From contig JAFVRN010000038.1 of NCBI GenBank assembly GCA_017504265.1, forward strand, positions 1 through 64,000: a stretch of 64,000 nucleotides of DNA. The letters are read 5' to 3'. Origin of the DNA: Alistipes sp. GTDB lineage: Bacteria > Bacteroidota > Bacteroidia > Bacteroidales > Rikenellaceae. Shown one piece after another: positions 46,402 to 55,221 of this stretch (positions within the stretch are counted from its first letter, which is position 1; every line of letters begins with the position of its first letter). The position numbers and the translations under genes are program-made. Under the pieces are notes generated by a model. That model made no database searches. It was not told the DNA's origin and saw only the letters and a list, made by a program, of their open reading frames with translations.

Positions 46402-47037
46402 ATGGTAGATAAAGAGCTTAAAGAGTATATCGAGCGAGAGATTATACCCCACTACGATAGTTTTGATGCTGCCCATCGCCGTGACCATGTTCTTAACGTC
46501 ATCGAGCAGAGCGCAGAGCTTGCACGCCACTACGACGTAGACGAGAATATGGTCTATGTCATAGCTGCATATCACGATACCGGACTTGTGGCAGGACGAG
46601 ATATACACCATCTACATTCGGGAAGTATCATACGTGGCGATACTACCCTACGTCAGCTCTTCTCGCCTGATAAGATAGCGATTATGGCCGAGGCTGTCGA
46701 AGACCATCGCGCATCATCGGCACATGAGCCTCGAACAATCTATGGGCGTATTGTCGCAGAGGCCGATAGATGTATCGATAGTCGTAGCATCATACGACGC
46801 ACGATACAATACACCTTGACCCACCATCCCTCACTAAGTCGTGAGGAGGGATACGACCGTATGTTGCAACACCTTCATGAGAAGTATGATTATGGTGGCT
46901 ACCTAAAACTGTGGATCGCCGAATCTGACAATGCGCAACGCCTTGAAGAGCTACGCAAGATCATCGCTGATAAGCAACTGCTGCGCGCAATATACGACGA
47001 TATATACGACCAGGAGATAGAACTAACACGAAAATAG
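46402..47037 (+). CDS. HD-domain phosphohydrolase
   Basis: A 211-aa protein with the HD metal site: AHRRDHVLNV early, AAYHDTGL (the HD doublet) and later EAVEDHRASSAHEP and VAEADRCID. This spacing matches small HD hydrolases of the YfbR/COG1418 kind that act on nucleotides. The gene lies 12 bp after the M16 pair and 8 bp before a GH2 lipoprotein gene, so it may be within one transcript, but no functional link is evident. Confidence 0.88.
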   Translation: MVDKELKEYIEREIIPHYDSFDAAHRRDHVLNVIEQSAELARHYDVDENMVYVIAAYHDTGLVAGRDIHHLHSGSIIRGDTTLRQLFSPDKIAIMAEAVEDHRASSAHEPRTIYGRIVAEADRCIDSRSIIRRTIQYTLTHHPSLSREEGYDRMLQHLHEKYDYGGYLKLWIAESDNAQRLEELRKIIADKQLLRAIYDDIYDQEIELTRK

Positions 47038-47045
47038 GAGACAAA

Positions 47046-49556
47046 ATGAAAAGAGCGATTATTTGGGTACTTGCTGCAACCCTATTTGCTGCATGTACGA
47101 ATGGTGATGGGCGCACGGTTGAGGACTTCAACTTCGACTGGCGTTTCACATTGGGCGATGCCGATGAATACGCCTTGGCAGACTACGATGATAGCGCATG
47201 GCGAGAGCTACATTTGCCTCACGATTGGAGTATCGAGGGCGAGTTTTCGAAGGATAATCCATCTACACCGGCCGGAGGAGCACTTCCCGGAGGTATAGGT
47301 TGGTATCGCAAGAGCTTCATATCGCCACAACTCGACGGACGTGTCGTGACGGTCGAGTTTGACGGTATATTTATGAATAGCTCGGTATATGTAAATGGCA
47401 AGCTGGTGGGATACCGCCCCTATGGTTACTCGTCGCTATGTTACGACATCACTCCATACCTTAATCCCGAAGGCGAACGCAACATCATAGCGGTGCGTTG
47501 CGATAACTCGGAGCAGCCAAACTCACGTTGGTATGCCGGTTGTGGCATATACCGCAATGTACGCCTTGTGACAACTTCTCAACTCTTTGTAGAGTACTGT
47601 GGCAGCTACATCACCACTCCACATATTCAGGCGGAAGAGGCTATTATAGAGAGTGTTATCACCGTTACAAATAAGAGCGATAAGGAGCAGATATTTACTC
47701 TTCGCAACACAATTCTCGATAGCGACGGCAAGCAGTGCGGCCAGAGAGAGCAGAGCCAGAGTATTGCTGCAGGCGACAGTGTCGAGATTACAATGGATAT
47801 GGCTGTTGCCAATCCAATACTATGGGATGTAGACAATCCATACCTATATAGTTTGCAAAGCGAAATAATAGCGGATAACAAGATATGCGACTGCTATGAT
47901 ACCAAGTTTGGCATACGTAGTTTTGAGTTCTCTGCCGACACAGGTTTTTGGTTGAATGGTCGCAACATAAAGCTAAAGGGTGTATGTATGCACCACGACA
48001 TGGGAGCCCTTGGCACAGCAGTACACCGCAGGGCATTGGAGCGTCAGCTCGATATATTGGAGTCGTTTGGCGTAAATGCCATACGTACATCGCACAATCC
48101 GCCAACCCCTGAGCTTTTGGATATGTGTGACCAGCGTGGTATATTGGTTATGGATGAGGCATTCGATATGTGGCGTAGAGCCAAGACTCAGTATGATTAT
48201 GCCCGATTCTTTGACGAGTGGCACGAGCGAGATCTTGTAGACTTCATCAAACGTGACCGCAACCATCCTTCGATAATTATGTGGTCCGTAGGTAACGAGA
48301 TTTTGGAGCAATGGGATAGCCAGGAGCAGCAGAGTCTCGATGATCTACCTGCCGAGCAGCGTAACTTACTGATGAACTTCCTTGCCGAGAATGCCTCAGG
48401 CGATATAAGCGAAGCAGATCTCAACCCCAACGTATTGCTCACACGCCATATTGTAGCGACGCTCAAGGAGTATGATAATACACGCCCTGTCACAGCCGGC
48501 TGTAATGAGACTCGACCATTCAACAATCTGCTACGCTCGGGGGCTATTGACATTGTAGGCTTCAACTACCACGAAAAGGACTACGATTCGGTGAAGATAT
48601 GGTATCCCGATATGCCATTTATCGGCTCGGAAACAGCATCGGCACTCAATAGTCGCGGCTTCTATCTCAACCCATCTAATCAGATACACGTAGTACCCGC
48701 ACGTTGGGATCTACCCTACGACACCGACCATCATCAATGCTCTGCATATGATAATTCACGAGCCCCATGGGCTACGCTTCACGAGGAGGCGTGGACTGTG
48801 GTACGTGACCGTGACTATTGCGCAGGAACATTTGTATGGACAGGATTTGACTATATCGGTGAACCTACGCCCTACTCTTGGCCATCGCGCTCATCCTATT
48901 TCGGCATTGTCGATTTATGCGGTTTTCCAAAGGATTGCTATTACATGTATCGTTCGGAATGGACAGAGGAGCCTACTCTACACCTCTTTCCACACTGGAA
49001 TTGGTCCGAAGGCGATAAAATAGATATGTGGGTCTACTACAATTGTGCCGACGAGGTTGAGCTGCTGCTCAATGGTCGCTCATTGGGTCGCAGCAGCAAG
49101 ACCGACACACGTCTTCACGCATTATGGGAAGGAGTTGAGTTTGAGGCAGGCGAGATTACAGCCATAGGATATAAGGATGGTAAGGAGGTTATGCGTCATA
49201 CGCGCCACACCTCGGGCGAGCCTGCTACAATAACGCTCACGGCAGATAGAGAGCTTATCGAGGCGGATGGCTATGACCTATCCTACATCACTATCGACTG
49301 CTACGACAACGAAGGACGTTTTGTGCCCACGGCAATGAACCAGCTCTATTTCGAGGTTACGGGGGTTGGAGAGCTTATTGGTGTGGATAATGGCAATGCT
49401 GCGGGTAGCGAGTCGCTTAAAGGGGATAAGATGAAGCTATTTAATGGCAAGGCTCTTGCGATAATCCGTTCGTTGCGTAACAAGAAGGGAGAGATAACAC
49501 TTCATGTAAAGGGTGATGGCGTAGCAGATGCCTCGATTACAATTCGTAGCAAGTAG
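47046..49556 (+). CDS. GH2-family glycosidase lipoprotein (beta-galactosidase-like)
   Basis: An 836-aa lipoprotein: signal peptide with lipobox LFAAC (Cys17). The GH2 sugar-binding domain starts FNFDWRFTLGDADEY, then the Ig-like domain and a TIM barrel. The acid/base Glu is in WSVGNEILEQW and the nucleophile Glu in PFIGSETASALNSRG. A C-terminal DUF4982-like and Ig-like region follows (VELLLNGRSLGRSS). It probably acts on galactosides or related sugars at the periplasmic or cell surface side. There is no SusC/SusD pair beside it, so it is not in a typical polysaccharide locus. Specificity cannot be fixed. Confidence 0.9.
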   Translation: MKRAIIWVLAATLFAACTNGDGRTVEDFNFDWRFTLGDADEYALADYDDSAWRELHLPHDWSIEGEFSKDNPSTPAGGALPGGIGWYRKSFISPQLDGRVVTVEFDGIFMNSSVYVNGKLVGYRPYGYSSLCYDITPYLNPEGERNIIAVRCDNSEQPNSRWYAGCGIYRNVRLVTTSQLFVEYCGSYITTPHIQAEEAIIESVITVTNKSDKEQIFTLRNTILDSDGKQCGQREQSQSIAAGDSVEITMDMAVANPILWDVDNPYLYSLQSEIIADNKICDCYDTKFGIRSFEFSADTGFWLNGRNIKLKGVCMHHDMGALGTAVHRRALERQLDILESFGVNAIRTSHNPPTPELLDMCDQRGILVMDEAFDMWRRAKTQYDYARFFDEWHERDLVDFIKRDRNHPSIIMWSVGNEILEQWDSQEQQSLDDLPAEQRNLLMNFLAENASGDISEADLNPNVLLTRHIVATLKEYDNTRPVTAGCNETRPFNNLLRSGAIDIVGFNYHEKDYDSVKIWYPDMPFIGSETASALNSRGFYLNPSNQIHVVPARWDLPYDTDHHQCSAYDNSRAPWATLHEEAWTVVRDRDYCAGTFVWTGFDYIGEPTPYSWPSRSSYFGIVDLCGFPKDCYYMYRSEWTEEPTLHLFPHWNWSEGDKIDMWVYYNCADEVELLLNGRSLGRSSKTDTRLHALWEGVEFEAGEITAIGYKDGKEVMRHTRHTSGEPATITLTADRELIEADGYDLSYITIDCYDNEGRFVPTAMNQLYFEVTGVGELIGVDNGNAAGSESLKGDKMKLFNGKALAIIRSLRNKKGEITLHVKGDGVADASITIRSK

Positions 49557-49572
49557 CCCTCAAAAAATGAAT

Positions 49573-49614
49573 GGAAGCTGTTGCCGCTATCTACCATATG
49601 CTGCAACAGCTTCC
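49573..49614. terminator. Hairpin between the GH2 and umuD genes
   Basis: GGAAGCTGTTGC (49573-49584) pairs perfectly with GCAACAGCTTCC (49603-49614). There is no long U-run, so termination is only likely; an operator role for umuDC is possible. Confidence 0.5.
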
Positions 49615-49633
49615 CATATAAACTATATAGTAT

Positions 49634-50047
49634 ATGAAACCATACCTTATCGATTGCAGCTCGACTATCGAAACCGATATGTTAGGTGAGGTGCGCGCAG
49701 GCTTTCCATCGGTTGCCGACGAAGAGCCTCACGAGAAGTTAGACCTTATACGTATGTTGGTGCGCCACCCTGCCTCGACATTCTTCTTTCGTGTAGGAGG
49801 CACCTCGATGGTGGATGCCTCGATGGATGAGGGCGACATCATCATCGTAGATCGTAGCATCGAGCCATATAACGGTTGCTCGGCCGTATGCTTTATCGAT
49901 GGGGAATTTACCGTAAAACGTGTGGAACGCCATAGCGACCACACATTGCTCGTAGCTGCCAACGCCAAGTTCTCGCCAATACGCATCACGGCCGAGAACG
50001 AGTTTGCTATATGGGGTGTTGTTACCTATGTCATCAAAAAGGTATAG
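49634..50047 (+). CDS. umuD: SOS mutagenesis protein UmuD (S24 autopeptidase)
   Basis: A 137-aa translesion-synthesis regulator. The cleavage site Ala22-Gly23 lies in VRAGFPSVADE, closely matching E. coli UmuD. The serine nucleophile is Ser58 in GGTSMVDA and the general base is Lys95 in FTVKRV. RecA-stimulated self-cleavage would yield UmuD', which binds UmuC. umuC starts 2 bp downstream. LexA boxes were not identified. Confidence 0.96.
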   Translation: MKPYLIDCSSTIETDMLGEVRAGFPSVADEEPHEKLDLIRMLVRHPASTFFFRVGGTSMVDASMDEGDIIIVDRSIEPYNGCSAVCFIDGEFTVKRVERHSDHTLLVAANAKFSPIRITAENEFAIWGVVTYVIKKV

Positions 50048-50049
50048 CG

Positions 50050-51309
50050 ATGTTTGCCCTTGCCGACTGCAACAACTTCTTCGTATCGTGCGAGCGTGTC
50101 TTTAGGCCCGACTTAGAGGGACGCCCCGTCATCGTATTGTCACGTAATGACGGTTGCGCAATAGCGCGCTCAAACGAAGCAAAGGCTCTTGGGATAAAGA
50201 TGGGCGACCCGCTATTTAAGATACGTCATATTGTGGATAGATACAACGTGGCAATCTTCTCAAGTAATATGTCTCTCTATGCCGACTTCTCACGTCGCAT
50301 ACGCTCCATACTACGTGAGAGTGCCCCGCAAATCGAGGTCTACTCCATCGACGAGGCCTTCCTTGATCTGCGAGGCATGGAGTGCGACTTCGATGCCATG
50401 GCCAAAGCACTGTCCAGGCGTTGCCAAAGGCTGACAGGCATACCCGTATCTGTGGGTGTGGCTCCCACCAAGACGCTTGCCAAGATTGCAGCCGAATTGT
50501 GCAAACACTACCCAAAGCTTTACGGCGGATGCTATATGCACCGCCCCGAGGATATAGAGAAGGTCCTCGGTCGGCTTGCCATAGATGAGGTTTGGGGCAT
50601 AGGTCGTAAACATGCGCCACGTCTTAAAGCTATGGGTATAACTACAGCAAAGGCCTTTACCGAACTTAGCGAAGAGTGGTTACGACGAAATATGGGTATA
50701 ACAGGTCTACGCACGTGGCGTGAGCTGCGAGGCATACCTGCCATCGATTTTGAACATTTGGCACACTCCAAACAATCTATATGTAACTCACGGAGTTTTT
50801 CCTCGGAGATATACAGCCGTGAAGAGCTGAAAGAGCAAGTCGCCAAGTTCGCTGCAATGACCGCCGAGAAATTACGTGAGCAACATAGTCGTTGTAGTAG
50901 TCTTACCGTATTTGCCGCCACCAACCGCTTTCAGGACGATGCTGTTCAGCAGTTTGGCAATGTCGTCATTCCATTCCCTGAGCCTACATCAAGCACACTG
51001 CATATTGTTCGTGCGGCACGTAATGCCATTGACGATATATATGCAAGCGGTTTCGGCTATAAGAAGGCCGGTGTAATAGCCACAGATATAGTTCCGGTAG
51101 AGGGAGTAAGTGTATCGATGTTCAACAATGCGGAAGATCAACGTCATCGCCGACTTATGCAGGCCATAGATAGTATCAACCGTAATGATGACAGAAGTCG
51201 CATCGTAGTAGCATCACAAGGACTAAACGATGTTAAGGCGTATAGCCGCCACCGCTCACCCCGTTACACCACTTCGTGGGACGAGCTCCCCGAGGTTATA
51301 GTGAAGTAG
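50050..51309 (+). CDS. umuC: Y-family DNA polymerase V subunit UmuC
   Basis: A 419-aa translesion polymerase. The N-terminal metal site is ADCNNFFVSCERVF, the second catalytic motif YSIDEAFLDL. The thumb HhH motif and little finger follow (WGIGRKHAPRLKAMGI). ATG 50050 is the correct start because it lies 2 bp after the umuD stop; upstream frame extensions would run inside umuD. The C-terminus overlaps by 54 bp with a convergent frame left from a mobile element. Confidence 0.96.
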   Translation: MFALADCNNFFVSCERVFRPDLEGRPVIVLSRNDGCAIARSNEAKALGIKMGDPLFKIRHIVDRYNVAIFSSNMSLYADFSRRIRSILRESAPQIEVYSIDEAFLDLRGMECDFDAMAKALSRRCQRLTGIPVSVGVAPTKTLAKIAAELCKHYPKLYGGCYMHRPEDIEKVLGRLAIDEVWGIGRKHAPRLKAMGITTAKAFTELSEEWLRRNMGITGLRTWRELRGIPAIDFEHLAHSKQSICNSRSFSSEIYSREELKEQVAKFAAMTAEKLREQHSRCSSLTVFAATNRFQDDAVQQFGNVVIPFPEPTSSTLHIVRAARNAIDDIYASGFGYKKAGVIATDIVPVEGVSVSMFNNAEDQRHRRLMQAIDSINRNDDRSRIVVASQGLNDVKAYSRHRSPRYTTSWDELPEVIVK

Positions 51310-52881
51310 TTGCACGTTACGAGGTCTATCTGTTACCTCGGTGTCGTCGTTGAAGTAGAACACCTCGCCCTCGTCATCTACAAAGAATGGAAGGTCTTGG
51401 AATAAGTGGCGAATATCCTCCTTCTCTTCGGTGAGCTTCTGGCTGATAGGCAATCGTTGAGCTACTTCTCCTCCTCTGTCTTCCGCTGAGATTTCGCCCT
51501 CTCTATCTCCTCCAAGAACTCTGGGTTGGCTTTCGAGAGGTCGATTTCCTCGTCGGTTATAACCTCGTGAATACTCCTGTTCTTGTTGGGGGTCGTTACT
51601 TTCTTTAGAAACTCCGCGACCCAAGACGATGTGATTTCCTCTTTCTCCATTGTATAGTTGTTTTTGTATTTCTAAATTCTCTTTTATAATCGGTATCAAT
51701 GCGTGGTATACCTCGCCAACAACATCGCCTGTATCATTTATATATCGTCTTGCATACTCTGCATTAGGCGTAAAGAATGTGTCTGTTGAGAATATGTAAC
51801 GAGCTTTCTTCCTGTCTCCGTGATACATTACCCTTGGGTTGCCGTTCTCATCTGCGACCCAAGTATCGGGCATGGCGAGCTTTGCAGCCTCCAATACCAT
51901 ACGCTGTGCGGTCTCCATATCACCACGCTCTACGGCATCGAGGTAGGGAGCGTCAAGCTCTCGGAGAGAGTAGTTTACTCTGCCTTGCCCTCTGCTTCCG
52001 CTATCAGCTCGTTTAACTTTGCTGTAAAACTTTGGGGCGTAATAGTATCTTCCTTTCCTCGACAGGTTATTATCCACTCCACCATTTTCTCCTGTAATTG
52101 GTACGCCCTCATCTCTGCCAGACAAAACATTGCCCTGTACATTGACATTCCTATAGCTTTCATCAAGCCAATCAATCCACTCTCTAACTGTTTCCTTCTC
52201 TCCATTATTCCAAGCGTTGATTAATTCATTCGCAATATTCTGACTTTCACCTTTATTCAGATAGACTGAGGCAAATGGGATTATTCTCTCACCTATACCT
52301 CGATAATACAAGTAAAGATAATCACTTGTATTGGCTATGCCCTCACCATTTTCATCAGTAGGATAGGTATTTACTGCCGATACAAATTTAGCAAATTCTT
52401 CGGTATCTTCAATCCAAATACCGCCAAAAGTTTCCTCGATGGTTGCTTTATCCCCACTATAATCTCTCAATACCTTTGGAGGATAGATAGACACAAACGC
52501 TTCAAGAGCATCTATAAACTCTTTTGTGTTACCATTGTCGTATTCCTCTAAGGCCGTCTCAAGTAAGCCTGTCTTAGAGTATTTTTTCGCAATATTCTCC
52601 ACAGCTTTAACAAGTCCGTTTAAGGTAATCTGTTTAGACTTGTACCCACCCAACATTACAGACACCTCTGCAGATGCTTGATACGCAGGAATATCTCTCA
52701 ATGAAAACATTACTCTCTCCTCTTGCATATTTGGAGAAGATGTTGTATCTTTGTTGTCAGAAGCAGAAGATGTAGCATTTAGCGGGGAATTGGGCCCCGT
52801 GGAAACTTGCGAAATCCTCTGCTTTACTTCTTTTATACTGCTTGGATATAACAAGTGTCTGCATAACATTGTCGAGAGCAT
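51256..52881 (-). CDS. Remnant phage/plasmid polyvalent-protein frame with ART-like segment
   Basis: An open frame of 541 codons, probably a decayed or truncated piece of a much larger polyvalent protein of phages and conjugative elements. Near its middle, ERGDMETAQRMVLEAA then VMYHGDRKKARYIF and FFTPNAEYARRY match the ADP-ribosyltransferase-like polyvalent domain typical of those proteins. The N-terminal part (VMFSLRDIPAYQAS and later) resembles other segments of such proteins. The frame is open farther upstream but would cross the tRNA and its terminator, so ATG 52881 is used. The 3' end reads into umuC on the opposite strand. It may well not be expressed. Confidence 0.55.
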   Translation of the reverse strand: MLSTMLCRHLLYPSSIKEVKQRISQVSTGPNSPLNATSSASDNKDTTSSPNMQEERVMFSLRDIPAYQASAEVSVMLGGYKSKQITLNGLVKAVENIAKKYSKTGLLETALEEYDNGNTKEFIDALEAFVSIYPPKVLRDYSGDKATIEETFGGIWIEDTEEFAKFVSAVNTYPTDENGEGIANTSDYLYLYYRGIGERIIPFASVYLNKGESQNIANELINAWNNGEKETVREWIDWLDESYRNVNVQGNVLSGRDEGVPITGENGGVDNNLSRKGRYYYAPKFYSKVKRADSGSRGQGRVNYSLRELDAPYLDAVERGDMETAQRMVLEAAKLAMPDTWVADENGNPRVMYHGDRKKARYIFSTDTFFTPNAEYARRYINDTGDVVGEVYHALIPIIKENLEIQKQLYNGERGNHIVLGRGVSKESNDPQQEQEYSRGYNRRGNRPLESQPRVLGGDREGEISAEDRGGEVAQRLPISQKLTEEKEDIRHLFQDLPFFVDDEGEVFYFNDDTEVTDRPRNVQLLHYNLGELVPRSGVTG

Positions 52882-52889
52882 ATATATAC

Positions 52890-52917
52890 AAAAAAAAGCA
52901 CTTGCGGATGCAAGTGC
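52890..52917 (-). terminator. Terminator of tRNA(CAU)
   Basis: On the minus strand GCACTTGC (52917-52910), loop ATCC, GCAAGTGC (52905-52898), then eight T residues. Confidence 0.88.
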
Positions 52918-52940
52918 CTGAGATGTGTTTTCGATTTTCG

Positions 52941-53014
52941 TAGCGAGAGAGAGACTTGAACTCTCGACCTCATGATTATGAATCATGCGCTCTAACCAGC
53001 TGAGCTATCTCGCC
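52941..53014 (-). tRNA. tRNA-Met(CAT), elongator or Ile2
   Basis: A 74-nt minus-strand cloverleaf: acceptor GGCGAGA/TCTCGCT, D-arm GCTC...GAGC, anticodon stem CATGA/TCATG with loop TTCATAA (anticodon CAT), T-arm GAGAG-TTCAAGT-CTCTC. It lacks the initiator features. Elongator Met is likely; a lysidine-modified Ile2 cannot be excluded from sequence alone. Confidence 0.9.
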
Positions 53015-53033
53015 ATAACCTTAAAAGCGAGTG

Positions 53034-53063
53034 CAAAGATATAGCATTTTTTCAAACTTGCAA
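53034..53063 (-). promoter_or_regulatory. Promoter of tRNA(CAU)
   Basis: On the minus strand TTG (53063-53061), 19 bp, TATCTTTG (53041-53034), about 20 nt upstream of the tRNA. Confidence 0.75.
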
Positions 53064-53236
53064 AATATTTTGAATAATTTTTACAGAAAAAATTAAATCC
53101 CATCGTAAGACAATTACCTTATCAACAGGTATTGCTCTGAGCATAACAATGTTGCATATTATAATACGACAGATTATTCAATATCACAAGGCGATTAGGT
53201 ATATATTTTGATAGTATATACATAAAAATAGAAGTT

Positions 53237-53947
53237 ATGCTTTTACGTACAACAAACATCCTGACACTTATAGCAAGCGTTGTACTTCTTATTGCTCTAT
53301 CAGCCGAGATTATATATAGTCGGGAACTGGCAGCATTCAGCACATCATTCTCAAAGGCTATATTCGTTGTCTGTATTATATATTGTACCGACTTCTTTGT
53401 GATAATGATGCACAACTCTCGTCCGCTACATTTCCTTGCACGCAACTTCATAATACTACTCCTATCCATACCCTATCACACCATAGCATATTGGGCCGAT
53501 ATCGAGTTGGGGCACTCCTTGCAAATGGTACTTAGCGGGGTGGTCATTCTCCGCTCGGTATTAGCTCTATACATCACGCTACGCTGGCTTATAGAACGTC
53601 GCACAACACGCCTGCTTTGGGCATACATAGCGACTGTTGTGCTCTCCACATATTTTGCAGCATTGCTCTTCTACGAGTATGAAGCACCCGTAAATCACGA
53701 TGTCAGCGGCTTTGGCGATGCCATGTGGTGGGCATGGATGAATCTCACAACCGTAGGTGCGGAGATATTTCCTGTAACGACAATAGGCAAGATTATATGT
53801 ATACTGCTACCAATACTCGGCATGGCGATGTTTCCTGTATTTACAGTATACGTAACATCGCTCTATGATCGTACATCGTCCAGCAACCCCAACAATTATG
53901 GCACGGGAGTTGCAACATACAACAACAAACCAACAAAATCAAATTAG
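53237..53947 (+). CDS. Potassium channel-like membrane protein with altered selectivity filter
   Basis: A 236-aa voltage-gated-channel-like protein. Four hydrophobic segments precede a pore region: helix AYIATVVLSTYFAALLF, then pore helix GFGDAMWWAWMNL and the filter TTVGAEIFPVT (residues 171-181), then the inner helix IICILLPILGMAMFPVFTVYV. A canonical K+ filter reads TVGYGD; here the last three positions are A-E-I. The S4-like segment has few regular arginines, so voltage sensing is doubtful. The stop codon is separated from the next gene's ATG by 1 nt, so the lipoprotein downstream is probably co-translated. Confidence 0.75.
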   Translation: MLLRTTNILTLIASVVLLIALSAEIIYSRELAAFSTSFSKAIFVVCIIYCTDFFVIMMHNSRPLHFLARNFIILLLSIPYHTIAYWADIELGHSLQMVLSGVVILRSVLALYITLRWLIERRTTRLLWAYIATVVLSTYFAALLFYEYEAPVNHDVSGFGDAMWWAWMNLTTVGAEIFPVTTIGKIICILLPILGMAMFPVFTVYVTSLYDRTSSSNPNNYGTGVATYNNKPTKSN

Positions 53948-53948
53948 G

Positions 53949-54518
53949 ATGAAAAGATTTCTACTATCATTTATGGTGGTTGCCACGATGGTGGCGGCTA
54001 TCAGCTGCTCTTCGAAGAGAGAGTGGAGCGATAAGGAGCGTCACGAGCTGCGCAAGGAGCTAAAAGCATATCGTGATATGGTATATCTCGACAACCTTGC
54101 AGAGACGGAATTTGATGCCTTCACAGGAGATGTGGTCGAGGCTATCGAGGTTGATTATCCCGTCTATACTACATTTATCGAGTTGCCGGGGCGTGGCGAC
54201 ACGGTAGAGGTATATGTTGTGTCGATGATAGTAAACGAGCTTACTGCCGATGCACACAATATGCGCAACATATATCCCTATCCTTGGCTTGTGGCAGAGG
54301 GCATACTGCCATCAGGTCTTAACCATCAGGCGCAGAGAGCCTTCTACGAATGCTTTGCATCGAAGGTTAATAGCTACTACAAATCTACCGAGGCTTTCTT
54401 CGATGCCATAGTCGATAATACCGCTTCGGATAGCGTGCTAACAAATATGCAGTTGCAGTGTGCAGCCGACCTATTCGACTGGGGTATCGAGATTGACGAG
54501 ACCATCATTGTGGATTGA
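53949..54518 (+). CDS. Putative lipoprotein coupled to the channel gene
   Basis: A 189-aa protein with a signal peptide and lipobox AISC (Cys20), followed by charged, helical sequence (KERHELRKELKAYRDMVYL). No family is recognised. Conserved-looking aromatic stretches include NIYPYPWLVAEGILP. ATG 53949 is set by the lipoprotein signal and the 1-nt spacing to the channel gene. It should be anchored to the outer membrane or periplasmic face of the inner membrane. Function unknown. Confidence 0.78.
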   Translation: MKRFLLSFMVVATMVAAISCSSKREWSDKERHELRKELKAYRDMVYLDNLAETEFDAFTGDVVEAIEVDYPVYTTFIELPGRGDTVEVYVVSMIVNELTADAHNMRNIYPYPWLVAEGILPSGLNHQAQRAFYECFASKVNSYYKSTEAFFDAIVDNTASDSVLTNMQLQCAADLFDWGIEIDETIIVD

Positions 54519-54571
54519 TTTATAGGATAAAACTTTTACCCATTGCATAGTTAAGTATAAAGTTTCTTGGG

Positions 54572-54604
54572 GTGAGGCGGCAAGTGTCGCCTCACTTTTT
54601 TTTT
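54572..54604 (+). terminator. Terminator of the channel-lipoprotein operon
   Basis: GTGAGGCG (54572-54579) pairs with CGCCTCAC (54588-54595) followed by a run of nine T. Confidence 0.92.
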
Positions 54605-54687
54605 AGATTATAACAGCTTATTTTGAGAATTATTTACTATTTTTGTATTTACAAACACTAAATACATTAACTCAAAATCAAATAACT

Positions 54688-55152
54688 ATGGGAGTATTAC
54701 AAGAATTTAAGAAGTTTGCGCTCAAAGGTAATGTCGTTGATATGGCAGTCGGTGTTATCATAGGTGGTGCATTTGGTAAGATTGTAACATCGTTGGTAAA
54801 CGACATCATCATGCCTCCACTCGGCGTAGTGCTTGGTGGTGCCAATTTCTCGGACTTGGCTGTAAAGATACAGCGTGAGGTAGTTGAGAATATCGACGGC
54901 GTGGAGACCATCGTCAAGCCCGAAGTATTGTGGAAGTATGGTGCATTTTTGCAGACATGCCTCGACTTCTTGATTATTGCAATCAGCATTTTTGTAATGA
55001 TTAAGGTTATCAATCGTCTTACATCGCTACGCAAGAAGGAGGAAGAGGAGGCTGCGGCTGCGGCAGCACCTGCACCAGCTCCCGAGCCAGAGCCTACGAA
55101 GGAGGAGTTGTTGCTAAGCGAGATACGTGATATTCTGAAAGAGAAGAAGTAA
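54688..55152 (+). CDS. mscL: Large-conductance mechanosensitive channel
   Basis: A 154-aa channel that opens under membrane tension to relieve hypo-osmotic shock. It begins [20 protein letters not shown], then the pore helix region [26 protein letters not shown] that is highly conserved, and a second helix [19 protein letters not shown]. The C-terminus carries an unusual stretch of Ala, Pro and Glu (residues about 120-140) before the cytoplasmic helix [16 protein letters not shown] 54688 fits the family start. A -7 box lies at 54638-54645. Confidence 0.97.
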   Translation: MGVLQEFKKFALKGNVVDMAVGVIIGGAFGKIVTSLVNDIIMPPLGVVLGGANFSDLAVKIQREVVENIDGVETIVKPEVLWKYGAFLQTCLDFLIIAISIFVMIKVINRLTSLRKKEEEEAAAAAAPAPAPEPEPTKEELLLSEIRDILKEKK

Positions 55153-55164
55153 TAATCGCGATAG

Positions 55165-55204
55165 ACCAAAAGAGCGTTCACCACATGGCGAACGCTCTTT
55201 TGGT
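55165..55204. terminator. Bidirectional terminator between mscL and the M64 gene
   Basis: ACCAAAAGAGCGTTC (55165-55179) pairs with GAACGCTCTTTTGGT (55190-55204) around a 10-nt loop. Confidence 0.85.
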
Positions 55205-55221
55205 TTGTTACAACCGATCAA

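Noticed and set aside
51256..52986. Full-length 576-codon version of the polyvalent frame
   Set aside because: Its first 35 codons run through the tRNA(CAU) gene and its terminator on the same strand, so translation from 52986 is not credible.
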